A stretch of DNA of 64,000 nucleotides from Sphingomonas lenta. GTDB taxonomy: Bacteria; Pseudomonadota; Alphaproteobacteria; Sphingomonadales; Sphingomonadaceae. The position numbers and the translations under genes are program-made. Location: NCBI RefSeq assembly GCF_002288825.1, contig NZ_NSLI01000003.1, positions 956,803-1,020,802 on the forward strand. Reading direction: 5' to 3'. Every line of letters begins with the position of its first letter. Positions within the stretch are counted from its first letter, which is position 1. The notes below the pieces were generated by a model. It did no database searches and was not told the DNA's origin. It saw only the letters and a list, made by a program, of their open reading frames with translations. Positions 35,950-45,069 of this stretch are shown piece after piece.

Positions 35950-37173
35950 ATGACTCCCGAACCTCAGCCTCATCCGGGCGTCCGCCGTGGCGAGTTCGTG
36001 GCCTTCGTGGCTGCGATCATGGCCGTGAACGCGCTCGGCACCGACCTGATGCTGCCCGCGCTGTCGACGATCGGGAGCGAACTCCGGGTGGCGAACGCCA
36101 ACGACCAGCAGTGGATCGTCACCTCCTACCTTTTCGGCTTCGGCCTGGGCCAGCTCGCCTACGGGCCGCTGGCCGACCGCTTCGGGCGCAAGCCGGTGCT
36201 GATGATCACGCTCGCCGGGTTCGTGGCGGCCAGCGTCTTCGCCGCGAGCGCCGCCACCTTCGCGGCGCTGATCGGCGCGCGCGTGCTGATGGGGCTCATG
36301 TCGGCCTCCACGCGCGTGCTGTCGGTCGCGATCGTGCGCGACAGCTATTCCGGGCGGCGCATGGCGCGCATCTCGTCCATGGCGACCATGGTGTTCTTCC
36401 TGGTGCCGATCCTCGCGCCGACGCTCGGGGCGGGGTTGCTGGAGTTCGGGCCGTGGCGCTTCATCTTCTACGCGCTCGCCGTCTTCGCCGCCGCCGTGCT
36501 TGTTTGGGCGGCGCTGCGGCTGCCCGAGACGCTGTCGCCGGAACGGCGGCGGCGGATCTCGCTCTCGGCGCTCTCTGAGGCCTATCGGCTCACGCTTAGC
36601 AATCGCTACTCGATCGGCTATGCGCTCGCCGGGTCGATGACGTTCGGCGGCATCATCGCCTTCGTCTCGTCGGCCGAGCAGGTGTTCACCGACACGTTCG
36701 GCGCGGGCGAGCGGTTCACGTTGCTCTTCGCCCTGTGCGCCTTCTTCATGGGGCTGGCCGCCTTCTTCAACAGCCGATTGGTCGAGCGGTTGGGCACAAG
36801 GCTCATCTCGCAATCGGGCCTCATCGCGCTGATCGGGCTCTCCGCCGTGCATATCCTCGTGGCCCGTGCGGGTGCTGAGACGCTATGGACCTACGTCGCA
36901 TTCCAGGCGCTTTCCATGACCTGCATCGGCCTATGCGGCGCTAATTTCGGGGCGATGGCGATGGAGCCGGTCGGCCATGTCGCGGGCACCGCTTCGTCGG
37001 TCCAAGGCTTCGTGACGGGCGTGGGCGCGGTCGCGGTGGGATCTGCGATCGGCCAAGCCTATGACGGCACCACCTATCCGCTCGCGGTAGGTTATCTGCT
37101 CATTGGCCTCGGCGCTCTCGGGATCGTGTACGTGGTCGAGGGCGGCAAGCTGTTCCGGGCGCGCATGGCGTGA
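35950..37173 (+). CDS. Bcr/CflA-type multidrug MFS exporter
   Basis: A 407-aa, 12-helix drug:H+ antiporter of the DHA1 group. The first helix region ALGTDLMLPALSTIGSEL and motif A GPLADRFGRKPVLM are diagnostic, and the motif-C-like region RVLMGLMSASTRVLSVAIVRDSYSG with APTLGAGLLEFGPWRFIF follows. Substrates are not predictable (bicyclomycin-, chloramphenicol- or sulfonamide-like compounds in relatives). An in-frame GTG at 35923 would add nine residues; I prefer ATG 35950 as it begins the normal hydrophilic N-terminus. It ends 6 bp from the convergent next gene. Confidence 0.9.
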   Translation: MTPEPQPHPGVRRGEFVAFVAAIMAVNALGTDLMLPALSTIGSELRVANANDQQWIVTSYLFGFGLGQLAYGPLADRFGRKPVLMITLAGFVAASVFAASAATFAALIGARVLMGLMSASTRVLSVAIVRDSYSGRRMARISSMATMVFFLVPILAPTLGAGLLEFGPWRFIFYALAVFAAAVLVWAALRLPETLSPERRRRISLSALSEAYRLTLSNRYSIGYALAGSMTFGGIIAFVSSAEQVFTDTFGAGERFTLLFALCAFFMGLAAFFNSRLVERLGTRLISQSGLIALIGLSAVHILVARAGAETLWTYVAFQALSMTCIGLCGANFGAMAMEPVGHVAGTASSVQGFVTGVGAVAVGSAIGQAYDGTTYPLAVGYLLIGLGALGIVYVVEGGKLFRARMA

Positions 37174-37179
37174 CGCCGG

Positions 37180-39561
37180 TCAGCCTCTCGGCACGGAGGC
37201 GACCAGGTCGCGCCCGTCGCGCAGGCGTAGGTAGAGCTCCTTGCCGGCGGACGCTGGTACGGTCAACGTGGCACCTGTAAAGCCGTCGGGCACGTCCACC
37301 CGCGACGCGAAGCGCGCGTCGGGCGCCACGGCGGCGAGCAGGAACAGGTTCTCGCCCCGGAGCGTGCAGGGCTTGCCCCCCGCCGGGCAGCTCCAGTTGG
37401 TGAGCGTGGGCAGGCGCACCAGCGTGCCGAGATCGGTCCAGTCGCCCGCCACGCCGTCGCGCACGACGCGGAAGCGCAAGGGCCCGTGCGCCGACGGGCC
37501 GAGCAGCCCGCCCGGCTCGAAGCTCGCCACCGCGACCTGCGCGTCCTGGAGCATCACGCCCTCGCCGGGCCTGAGCGTCGCCGGGGCCGAGCCGGCGGCG
37601 CTGGCGACCTCCACGGTCTCGCGCCCGTCGAAGCGGATCGCACCCGCCGCGCGGATGGAGAAGGTGAGCTTGGCGTCGTGCGGTACCGCCTCCTCGTCCG
37701 CGATCGCGATGCGGAGCGCGCCGTCGGGCGTCGGGCGGAAGACGCTGCGGTTGATCAGCGTCGCGGACGGGCGCGGCGGGGTGACGGTGAACCGGAGCGC
37801 GAGCCGGCGGCCGTCGGTGAGCGACACGCGCGCGGTGCGCTCCTCGCCCGCGACGAGCGCGCGCGCCGCGGCCGGATCGGCGGCCGCCAGCGAGAGGCGG
37901 TCGACCTGGCCCTCGCGCACCAGCGCGCCGGGCTTGAACAGCAGCCCGTCGACGGCGACCGACTCGATCAGGTCGAGCCGGGTGCCGGTCAGCGTCGCGC
38001 CCACGTCGCCGGCGTGAAAGGCGAGGCCGTCGAGCCGCCCAGCCTCCGACAAGGCCTTGAGCGCGAGGCGGGCGGGAGCGTCCTGGCCGTGGTGGCGCAC
38101 CAGCAGCGTGACGGGGCCCGACCGAGCGCGCGCCAGCGGCAGCTTGAGCAGCAGCCGGTCGTCGGCCGAGACGCTCCACTCGACGGCGCGGAGGTTCTTG
38201 GACTGGTCCTCCAGCTCGACGCCCGACACGCAGGAGGCCGCGCCGCCCACCAGCTCCAGCTGGTTCTCGCGGCCGACCACGAGCGAGGTTGCCTCGTCGC
38301 CCGCGGTGCGCCAGGCGCGGCCCGCAGGGCTCTGCAGGCGGTAGCGCGGGCCGTCGAACGACGTAAAGCCCCAGCTGCCGTGGAGCACCGCCTCCGCGTC
38401 GCCCGCCACCGCGTCCGGCCGGAGCGCCGCGGCAGGTACGAAGCCGCCGCGCTCGGGATCGGCGCGGACGGGCAGCTCCGCGGTTCCGCCGTCCGGTTTG
38501 GCGACGCGCAAGTGCAGCCCGTGCGCGTGGTCGGTCGCGTAGATGAGCGGCGCGCCGGCGACGGGCAGCACTAGGTCGCGCCGGGTCGCGCACAGCGCGG
38601 CGCGCGGCTCGGGCGCGCGGAGTGGGGGCGGGGCGCTCGCCTCCACCGGCGGCATGGGGACGACGAGCACCGATTTGGGATTGCGGAAGGAGGGCGCGGC
38701 GTTGAGCAGCAGGCCGATCCGCTCGTCGTTCCACCGCGCCAGCGTTGGGATGTACTGGAACTGCGCGGAGCGGAACGCGCCGAACAGCCGCGCCACGTCG
38801 CGCAGCACGCCGATATAGGGGCTGTAATAGCCGTAGCCGCCCGCGGGCGTGTTCGACAGCTGGATCGCGAGGTCGACGGGCGCGCCCGTCAACGTCTCGG
38901 TGAACGAGTCGCGCTGGCGATCCGACAGCACCACCGCCTCGCTCCGCCGCGTAAGGCAGGCGGCCTGGAGCTCGGGTCGGCGGTCGAGGCATTGGGTGTC
39001 GAGGCGGATGCCCAAGCTCTTGGTCAGCGTCGGCGGGATCGCGTCGGGCGCGCTCGCCTCGCGGCCCTGGATGGCGCTGAGCAGCGCGTCGGTCCGCGCC
39101 CGGTCGAGCGCGGCCTGGTTCAGGTCTTGCACGGCGCGGGTGAACACGCCCGGCTGGCCGCGCACCGCGCGCACCACCGCGCGGTAGTCGCCGCCCGTCT
39201 CCGGCACGAGGAACAGGATCAGCTGCTGCGCGCCTTCCGGCACCGTCAGCTCGAGCCGGTCCTTGCCCTTGCGCCAGGTCTCCGCGCGCGAGAACCAGTC
39301 GCGCGGCGGCGGGTTGGTCGCGCCGCGCAGGAACGCGCCGACGAGCAGGTAGTGCGCCTCCTGGTCGGGCGGCAGCATCGCCTTGACCGAGATGCGGTCG
39401 CCGGCCTGGAGGTTCGGCACCTGCGCCACCGGCAGCGTCGCCTGCCCGCGGGACACCGTCACGCGCAGGTCGGGCCCCGCCAGGTCGAACGCGTTCGACT
39501 GGGCGAGGGCGGGGGCCGGCGTCAGCGCGGCGCCGAGAAGGGGCAGGAGGCGCTTGATCAT
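37180..39561 (-). CDS. Large exported protein of unknown function
   Basis: A 793-aa protein. From ATG 39561 it begins with a signal peptide (KRLLPLLGAALTPAPALAQS). The mature part has no further membrane helix and reads as mostly beta-strand: repeated short domains of 70-90 residues with patterns such as LDLIESVAVDGLLFKPGALVREGQVDRLSLAA and RVSLTDGRRLALRFTVTPPRPSATLINRSVF, suggestive of bacterial Ig-like or DUF-type carbohydrate-binding modules. A single Cys-containing loop (GRRPELQAACLTRR) is present. Similar long proteins are annotated as hypothetical in sphingomonads. I do not assign a function. Confidence 0.75.
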   Translation of the reverse strand: MIKRLLPLLGAALTPAPALAQSNAFDLAGPDLRVTVSRGQATLPVAQVPNLQAGDRISVKAMLPPDQEAHYLLVGAFLRGATNPPPRDWFSRAETWRKGKDRLELTVPEGAQQLILFLVPETGGDYRAVVRAVRGQPGVFTRAVQDLNQAALDRARTDALLSAIQGREASAPDAIPPTLTKSLGIRLDTQCLDRRPELQAACLTRRSEAVVLSDRQRDSFTETLTGAPVDLAIQLSNTPAGGYGYYSPYIGVLRDVARLFGAFRSAQFQYIPTLARWNDERIGLLLNAAPSFRNPKSVLVVPMPPVEASAPPPLRAPEPRAALCATRRDLVLPVAGAPLIYATDHAHGLHLRVAKPDGGTAELPVRADPERGGFVPAAALRPDAVAGDAEAVLHGSWGFTSFDGPRYRLQSPAGRAWRTAGDEATSLVVGRENQLELVGGAASCVSGVELEDQSKNLRAVEWSVSADDRLLLKLPLARARSGPVTLLVRHHGQDAPARLALKALSEAGRLDGLAFHAGDVGATLTGTRLDLIESVAVDGLLFKPGALVREGQVDRLSLAAADPAAARALVAGEERTARVSLTDGRRLALRFTVTPPRPSATLINRSVFRPTPDGALRIAIADEEAVPHDAKLTFSIRAAGAIRFDGRETVEVASAAGSAPATLRPGEGVMLQDAQVAVASFEPGGLLGPSAHGPLRFRVVRDGVAGDWTDLGTLVRLPTLTNWSCPAGGKPCTLRGENLFLLAAVAPDARFASRVDVPDGFTGATLTVPASAGKELYLRLRDGRDLVASVPRG

Positions 39562-39589
39562 GGGAGGTCGCTCGGGAGCGCGGCCGTCT

Positions 39590-40909
39590 TTAGCGGGTAC
39601 GGCCCTGATCGGCCACCGTATTCGGCCAGATCCCGCCGGAGGACGCCTCGCCCAAGGCCCCCAGTTCGCCGCGCTCGCGCGCCCGGCGGCCATAGACGAG
39701 CTCGAACAAGGGCGACGCCATCAGCGTCGTCAGGATCGCCATCACGACTAGAATCGAGAAGAGCGCCGGCCCGATGATGCCGCGCGACAGGCCGATGTTG
39801 ATGATGATCAGCTCCATCAGCCCGCGCGCGTTCATCAGCGCCCCGATGCCGAGCGCCGTGGGGTTGTCCTGCCCCGTCAGCCGGGCCGCCGCCCAGCACG
39901 CGCCGAACTTCGCCAGGACGGACGCCCCGAGGATCAGGAGCGCGATGCCGAACAGCGCCGGGTCGGTGACGAGCGACAGCTGCGTGTTCAGGCCGGAGAA
40001 GGTGAAGAACATGGGCAGGAGCAGCACCACGGTGAACGGCTCCAGCTTGGCGCGCAGGTCCCGCGTGAGCGCGCCCCGCGGCATCGCGGTGCCGAGCAGG
40101 AAGCCGCCGAACACCGCGTGCATGCCGACCCAGTCCATCGCGAACGCCGAGAGCAGGAACAGCAGGAGCACGATCGCGAGCACGCCCTCGCGCGCGCCGC
40201 CGTCGCGCTCCGCCCGCCGGCCGAGCGGCGCGAGCAGGCGGCGGCCGAAACCGAGCACCAGCACCGCGAACGCGAGCGCGCCCGCGATCGCCTTCACCGC
40301 CACGCCCGGCCCGTCCCCGAACGTGGCGAGCACGATCGCGAGCACCGTCCACGCGCCCGCGTCGTCGATCGCGCCGGCCGACAGCGACAGCGTGCCGAGC
40401 GGCGACCCCGACAGCCCGCGCTCGTGGATGATCCGCGCCAGCATGGGGAAAGCGGTGATGGAGATGCACGCGCCCAGGAACAGCGTCGCCTGCGCCGCGC
40501 TGAGCTCCGGGCTGAACAGCCCGGGCGCGCCGATGAGCCAAGGGGTGATGAGCGCGGCGAGCAGGAACGGCGCGGCCATGCCCGACAGCGACACCGCCCC
40601 CGCGCTGCGCATGTTGAGGCGGAAATGGTCGGTGTCGAAGCCGAGGCCGACCAGGAACATGTAGAGCCCGACACCGAGTTGCGCGCCGACGAACAGCACG
40701 CCCCTGGCCTCCTTCGGGAACAAAGCCGCCTGGAGGTCGGGCGCCAGCAGCCCGAAGAGCGAAGGTCCCAGCAGCACGCCCGCGATCATCTCGCCCACGA
40801 CCTGGGGTTGGCCGAGGTAGCGCTTGGCGAGCCAGCCCACGCCGCGCGCGACGGCGACGATGACGAACAGCTGGAGGAAGAAGAGCACGCTGAGTTCGGC
40901 GGGTGTCAT
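39590..40909 (-). CDS. CPA2-family cation:proton antiporter
   Basis: A 439-aa protein with about 12-13 helices and no C-terminal RCK/TrkA-N domain. Family motifs are FLQLFVIVAVARGVGWLAKRYLGQPQVVGEMIAGVLLGPS, GLYMFLVGLGFDTDHF, SLSAGAIDDAGAWTVLAIVLA (the ion-binding DD pair) and ALMNARGLMELIIINIGL. It exchanges Na+ or K+ for H+ in pH or salt homeostasis. ATG 40909 gives the normal N-terminus. It is divergent from the M20 gene. Confidence 0.92.
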   Translation of the reverse strand: MTPAELSVLFFLQLFVIVAVARGVGWLAKRYLGQPQVVGEMIAGVLLGPSLFGLLAPDLQAALFPKEARGVLFVGAQLGVGLYMFLVGLGFDTDHFRLNMRSAGAVSLSGMAAPFLLAALITPWLIGAPGLFSPELSAAQATLFLGACISITAFPMLARIIHERGLSGSPLGTLSLSAGAIDDAGAWTVLAIVLATFGDGPGVAVKAIAGALAFAVLVLGFGRRLLAPLGRRAERDGGAREGVLAIVLLLFLLSAFAMDWVGMHAVFGGFLLGTAMPRGALTRDLRAKLEPFTVVLLLPMFFTFSGLNTQLSLVTDPALFGIALLILGASVLAKFGACWAAARLTGQDNPTALGIGALMNARGLMELIIINIGLSRGIIGPALFSILVVMAILTTLMASPLFELVYGRRARERGELGALGEASSGGIWPNTVADQGRTR

Positions 40910-41016
40910 GCCGATCTTTTGCGACGCGCGGGCCGGCGGGGCAAGCCGGACGGTTCCGGGGTGCGCGGCGCGTCCGTCCGGTGTACCGAACCCCATCCGA
41001 TCAGAAAGGCGCCACC

Positions 41017-42231
41017 ATGGAATTGACCACCGACTGGACCGCCGCGGGCGAGGCCGAGCTCGCCGACGTCGTCGCGCTGCGCCGCGCGATCCACGCCGAC
41101 CCGGAGGTCGGGCTCGACTGCCCGCGCACCACCGCCAAGCTCCGCGCCGCGTTGGACGGCCTGCCGCTCGAGATCCACGAGGGCACGTCGACCAGCGGCT
41201 TCGTCGCGATCCTGCGCGGCCCGAGTAACGGGCGCACCGTGCTGCTGCGAGGCGACATGGACGCGCTGCCCATGACGGAGGAGACGGGGTTGCCCTTCGC
41301 GAGCCGGGTCGCCGGCCGCATGCACGCCTGCGGCCACGACGCGCATTCGGCGATGCTGGCGGGCGCGGCCCGCGCGTTGTGCGCCCGGCGTGAGGCGCTG
41401 GCGGGCACGGTGGTGTTCATGTTCCAACCCGGCGAAGAGGGCCATCACGGCGCCAAATTCATGATCGAGGACGGGCTCCTCGACGTGGCGACCCCCGACG
41501 CGGCGTTCGCGCTCCACATCTCGCCCAACATGCCGAGCGGCGTGGTGGTGAGCCGGCCGGGACCGCTGCTCGCGTCCGCGGACACGCTGCGCGCAACGAT
41601 CCGCGGGCGAGGAGGGCACGCCGCCATGCCGCACGACTGCGTCGACCCGGTGCCCGTCGCCTGCGAGATCGTCTCCGCGCTCCAGGCGTTCGTCGCGCGG
41701 CGCGTGCCCGTGACCGACCCGGCGGTGCTGTCGATCACCAAGATCGACGCCGGCTCCGCGCACAACATCGTGCCCGACCGCGTCGAGCTGCTCGGCACGA
41801 TGCGCGCGCTGTCGGAGGACACGCGCCGGCTCGCCTCCGCGGCGTTCGAGCGCATCGTCGCGGGCGTCGCGGCGGCGCACGACTGCGTCGGCGAGGCGCG
41901 GATCGAGCCGGGCTATCCGGTGACGAACAACGATCCCGCCGCCGTCGCGCTGATGCGCGACTGCGCGGTGGCGCTGGGCGGCGAGGGGGCGTACGCGACC
42001 ATGCCCGCGCCGATGATGGGCGCGGAGGACTTCAGCTACGTGCTCCGGCGCACGCCCGGCGCGATGGCGTTCATCGGCGTCGCCGAACCGGGCTCCGATC
42101 CCGCCGCGAACCCGCCGCTCCACAACACGCGTATGACGATCGACGAGGCGGTGATGGCGCGCGGCGTGGCGCTGCACTGCGCGGTGGCCGAGCGGTTCCT
42201 GGAGGGCGGATTGGCTCCGGCTAGTCCGTGA
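41017..42231 (+). CDS. M20D-family amidohydrolase (hippurate/N-acyl-amino acid hydrolase-like)
   Basis: A 404-aa enzyme. Metal and catalytic motifs: GDMDALPMTEETG, MHACGHDAHSAMLAGAA, FMFQPGEEGHHGAKFMIEDG (catalytic Glu pair) and PMMGAEDFSYVL. The inserted dimerisation domain carries GRGGHAAMPHDCVDPV. It hydrolyses N-acyl amino acids or similar amides; the exact substrate is unknown. It overlaps the kinase gene by 11 bp, tail to tail. Confidence 0.93.
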   Translation: MELTTDWTAAGEAELADVVALRRAIHADPEVGLDCPRTTAKLRAALDGLPLEIHEGTSTSGFVAILRGPSNGRTVLLRGDMDALPMTEETGLPFASRVAGRMHACGHDAHSAMLAGAARALCARREALAGTVVFMFQPGEEGHHGAKFMIEDGLLDVATPDAAFALHISPNMPSGVVVSRPGPLLASADTLRATIRGRGGHAAMPHDCVDPVPVACEIVSALQAFVARRVPVTDPAVLSITKIDAGSAHNIVPDRVELLGTMRALSEDTRRLASAAFERIVAGVAAAHDCVGEARIEPGYPVTNNDPAAVALMRDCAVALGGEGAYATMPAPMMGAEDFSYVLRRTPGAMAFIGVAEPGSDPAANPPLHNTRMTIDEAVMARGVALHCAVAERFLEGGLAPASP

Positions 42232-43516
42232 CGCCGATCCGGAACAGCGCGCCGCCCAGCGCGCCGGTCGCGATCTCGATCCGCCAGCCATGGCCGACGA
42301 CGGTCTGGCGGACGAGGTTGAGGCCTACGCCCGTCCCCTGAGGACGCGTGGTGAAGAAAGGTAGGAACACGTCGCCGCGAATCTCGTCGGGAACGCCGGG
42401 GCCGTCGTCCTCGACCTCGATCGCCGCGTCGCGGATCGAGAGCCGCACCCGCCCGCCTCCTGCGGGCGGGGCGCTCGCCTGGGCGGCGTTGCGGAGCAGG
42501 TTGATGAGCGCCTGGGCGAGCAGGTCGGGGTCGGCGTCGAGGACGAGGCCGGGCTCGACCTCTACGTCCAGGCGGTGGTCGAGCCACTCGACGCCGAACA
42601 GCCGCGCGAGCTCGGCGGCGAAAGGCTCGGCCGCGAACCGGCGGCGGCGCGGCTCGGGCGGGCGGGCGACGGCGCGGTAGCTGTCAATGAACCGGCGCAG
42701 GCCTTCCGCGCGGCGCGCCAGCGTCGCCACCGCGAGCCGCGCTTCGGCGATGTCGGGCTCCTCCTCACCCAGCAGCACGGCGGCGGTGCCGGCGAGCGAG
42801 GTGACGGGGGTGAGCGAGTTCAGGATCTCATGGGTGAGCACGCGGACGAGGTCGGTCTGCGCCTCGACCTCGACGGCGTCGAGCGTGCTCTGCACCGGCT
42901 CGACGGTGACGACGCGCACGGGCGCGCCGAGCCGCTCCAGCGTCGCCGCGCGCACGATGGCGCGCTGCACGCCGCCGCCGACGTTCAGGAGCAGCAGCTC
43001 CCGTGACGTGGCGCCGGGCTCGGCCAGGCGGCGCGCGAACGTTTCGCCATAGGTCGCGAAGTCGGCGGGGCGCACGCCCTCGTGCCGGTCGAACAAGCGG
43101 CGCGCGACCTTGTTGACGGGGGAGACGCCGCGCTGCTCCTCGACCGTCAGCACGGCGACGGGCAGGTCGTCGACGAGCGCCTCCAGGAAGCGCAGCTCCT
43201 CCGCGCCGCGCCGGCGCTGCGTCTGGAGGTCGCGCATCGCACTGTCGAGCGCGCGGCCGAGATCGTCGAACCCCGCCCCGCCGCGGCCGTCGAAACGCGT
43301 GGCGAAGTCGCCGTGGCGCAGCGCCTCGACGAAGCGGGCGAGGGTCGTGTTGGTGCGGCGGACGTGGCGGAGCAGCGCCCAGGCGACGCCCGCCACCGCG
43401 ATGGCGGCCACGACGCGCGCGGCGCCCAGCCCCGGCTGGCCCAACGTCCAAGTGAACGCCCAGAGCGTCGCGCCGAGTGCTCCGACCCAGGCGAGGAGCG
43501 CGAGCCTAAAGCCCAT
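42221..43516 (-). CDS. Two-helix membrane histidine kinase (NtrY-like) of an exporter-regulating pair
   Basis: A 431-aa protein. Two hydrophobic helices (about residues 4-24 and 33-48) are joined by a loop of only a few residues (LGQPGLG), so there is almost no periplasmic sensor. A HAMP-like/PAS-like region follows (VDDLPVAVLTVEEQRGVSPVNKVARRLF). HisKA carries His in LTHEILNSLTPVTSLAG, and HATPase_c shows LINLLRNAAQAS, VEDDGPGVPD and GTGVGLNLVRQ. It overlaps the regulator gene by 11 bp, so the two are co-translated. By context it phosphorylates the NtrC-like regulator that should drive the ABC exporter divergently encoded at 45.3-52.3 kb. Confidence 0.9.
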   Translation of the reverse strand: MGFRLALLAWVGALGATLWAFTWTLGQPGLGAARVVAAIAVAGVAWALLRHVRRTNTTLARFVEALRHGDFATRFDGRGGAGFDDLGRALDSAMRDLQTQRRRGAEELRFLEALVDDLPVAVLTVEEQRGVSPVNKVARRLFDRHEGVRPADFATYGETFARRLAEPGATSRELLLLNVGGGVQRAIVRAATLERLGAPVRVVTVEPVQSTLDAVEVEAQTDLVRVLTHEILNSLTPVTSLAGTAAVLLGEEEPDIAEARLAVATLARRAEGLRRFIDSYRAVARPPEPRRRRFAAEPFAAELARLFGVEWLDHRLDVEVEPGLVLDADPDLLAQALINLLRNAAQASAPPAGGGRVRLSIRDAAIEVEDDGPGVPDEIRGDVFLPFFTTRPQGTGVGLNLVRQTVVGHGWRIEIATGALGGALFRIGVTD

Positions 43517-44906
43517 GCTTCTCCATGCGCCGGTAGAGCGCGGCGCGCGACAGGCCGAGCTCACCGGCGGCGGCGGAGATGTTGTAGCCGTGCTTGCGCA
43601 GCGCCTCCTCGACGAGGCGTCGCTCGACGCGCTCGAGGTTGTAGTCGGCGACCACGGGCGGCTGCACGGCTTCCGCGGCGATGCGGACGGCGGCCGGCGG
43701 GCCGAGCGCCAGGTCGGCGGGCGTGAGCGGTGCCTCGCCCGCCAGGATGACTGCGCGCTCGACGGCGTGGCGGAGCGCGCGCACGTTGCCCGGCCAATCA
43801 TGCGCGGCGAGCGCGCTGCGCGCCTCGACGGTCAGCATCGGCGCGGGCCGGCCGTAGCGGTGCGCGTAGAGCTGGAGGAAGTGGTCCACCAGCGCGGGCA
43901 CGTCCTCGCGCCGCTCGCGCAAGGGCGGCAGCTCGATCTCGACGGTGTTGAGGCGGAACAGCAGGTCCTGCCGGAAATGGCGCGGGTCGCGCAGCATCTC
44001 CGGCGTCATGTTGGTGGCGGCGATGACGCGGATGTCGACGGGGATCGACCGGTTCGACCCCACGGGCGTGACGCGTCGCTGCTCCAGGGCGGTCAGCAGC
44101 TTGGGCTGGAGGTGGAGGGGGAGGTTGCCGATCTCGTCCAGGAACAGCGTGCCGCCGTCCGCCGCCTGGATGCGGCCGATGCGGTCCGCCTTGGCGTCGG
44201 TGAAGCTGCCCTTCACATGGCCGAACAGCTCGGAGTCGATGAGCTCGCTCGCCACCGCGCCCAGGTCGACGGTCAGCATGGGGCGCTCGGCACGGCGCGA
44301 ATGGCGGTGGAGCGCGCGGGCGACGAGCTCCTTGCCCGTGCCGTTCTCGCCGAGGACGAGCACGTTCGCTTCCGTCGGGCCGGCGCGCGCGATCAGCGAG
44401 TGGACGCGCGCCATGGCAGGGCTGTCGCCGATCAGCGGCGTCTCGCCGGGCGGGGGCGCGGCCACCGCCTGCGCGCGCGTCGCTTCACGGCGGGAGCGGC
44501 GGAGCGAGGCGGCGGTGCGGACGGTGGCGAGCAGGCGCTCGTTGGACCAAGGTTTCGATACGAAGTCGGTCGCGCCGCGCTTCATCGCCTCCACGGCGAC
44601 GTTCACGCCGGCGTGCGCCGTGATCATAACGACGATCAGGTCCGGGTCCTGCGCGAGCAGCCGGTCGAGCAACGCCAACCCCTCCGCCGCGTCCGTCGCG
44701 CCGCGCGCGAAATTGGCGTCGAGCAGCAGCACGTCGGGCGCGCGCTCGGCCGCGACCGCCAGCGCCGCGTCGGGGGAGGAGAGCGTGACCACCTCGCGGA
44801 ACAGCCCGCGCAGCAGCAGGCGCGCGGCGGTGAGGATGTCCTCGTCGTCGTCGGCGACGACGCACAGATCGAATTCCGCCCCCCGCTCCATCGTGCCCCG
44901 TCCCAT
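43506..44906 (-). CDS. NtrC-type sigma-54 activator of the ABC exporter operon
   Basis: A 466-aa enhancer-binding protein with three domains: a receiver (VVADDDEDI pocket, phospho-Asp in LLLDANFARG, SKPWSNERLL), an AAA+ domain (Walker A LVLGENGTGKELVA, Walker B GGTLFLDEIGN) and a Fis-type HTH (NISAAAGELGLSRAALYRRMEKHG). The sigma-54-contacting loop reads GSFTDA instead of GAFTGA; the essential Phe-Thr is kept, and similar substitutions occur in this exporter-linked subfamily as I recall. ATG 44906 or 44891 could start it. A candidate operator (44930-44943) lies just upstream, suggesting autoregulation. Confidence 0.92.
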   Translation of the reverse strand: MGRGTMERGAEFDLCVVADDDEDILTAARLLLRGLFREVVTLSSPDAALAVAAERAPDVLLLDANFARGATDAAEGLALLDRLLAQDPDLIVVMITAHAGVNVAVEAMKRGATDFVSKPWSNERLLATVRTAASLRRSRREATRAQAVAAPPPGETPLIGDSPAMARVHSLIARAGPTEANVLVLGENGTGKELVARALHRHSRRAERPMLTVDLGAVASELIDSELFGHVKGSFTDAKADRIGRIQAADGGTLFLDEIGNLPLHLQPKLLTALEQRRVTPVGSNRSIPVDIRVIAATNMTPEMLRDPRHFRQDLLFRLNTVEIELPPLRERREDVPALVDHFLQLYAHRYGRPAPMLTVEARSALAAHDWPGNVRALRHAVERAVILAGEAPLTPADLALGPPAAVRIAAEAVQPPVVADYNLERVERRLVEEALRKHGYNISAAAGELGLSRAALYRRMEKHGL

Positions 44907-44929
44907 CTGACCGTTCCCGTACAACCGGC

Positions 44930-44943
44930 GTGCGGAAGCGGAC
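44930..44943. promoter_or_regulatory. Putative activator site 1 (GTGCG-GAAG-CGGAC)
   Basis: It differs by one base from the perfect palindrome GTCCG-N4-CGGAC found twice at 45175-45211, sharing the same GAAG centre as site 3. It lies 69 bp upstream of the -24 element of promoter P1 (about -100 from the expected start) and 24 bp from the regulator's own start codon, on the divergent side. Confidence 0.6.
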
Positions 44944-45009
44944 AATCAACAATCGTGCCATCGCGGGCGCCGCGGCGGCGATCCGCGGAAATACGCGGGC
45001 GCAACAGTT

Positions 45010-45026
45010 TTGGCATGGCGCATGCT
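45010..45026 (+). promoter_or_regulatory. Sigma-54 (-24/-12) promoter P1, before the 31-codon ORF
   Basis: TTGGCATGGCGCATGCT: 12 of 14 defined positions of YTGGCACGRNNNTTGCW match, with the GG and GC pairs exactly 10 nt apart. The transcript would start near 45037, 33 nt before the ATG of the small ORF. Confidence 0.7.
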
Positions 45027-45069
45027 GATGATCCGGCACGGGCAATCCTGCCTGATCCGGAGATGTGAG

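Noticed and set aside
37100..38992. A 630-codon minus-strand frame overlapping the 793-aa exported protein
   Set aside because: Alternative frame of the same strand with very high Arg/Gly/Ala content; the other frame has a signal peptide and normal composition.
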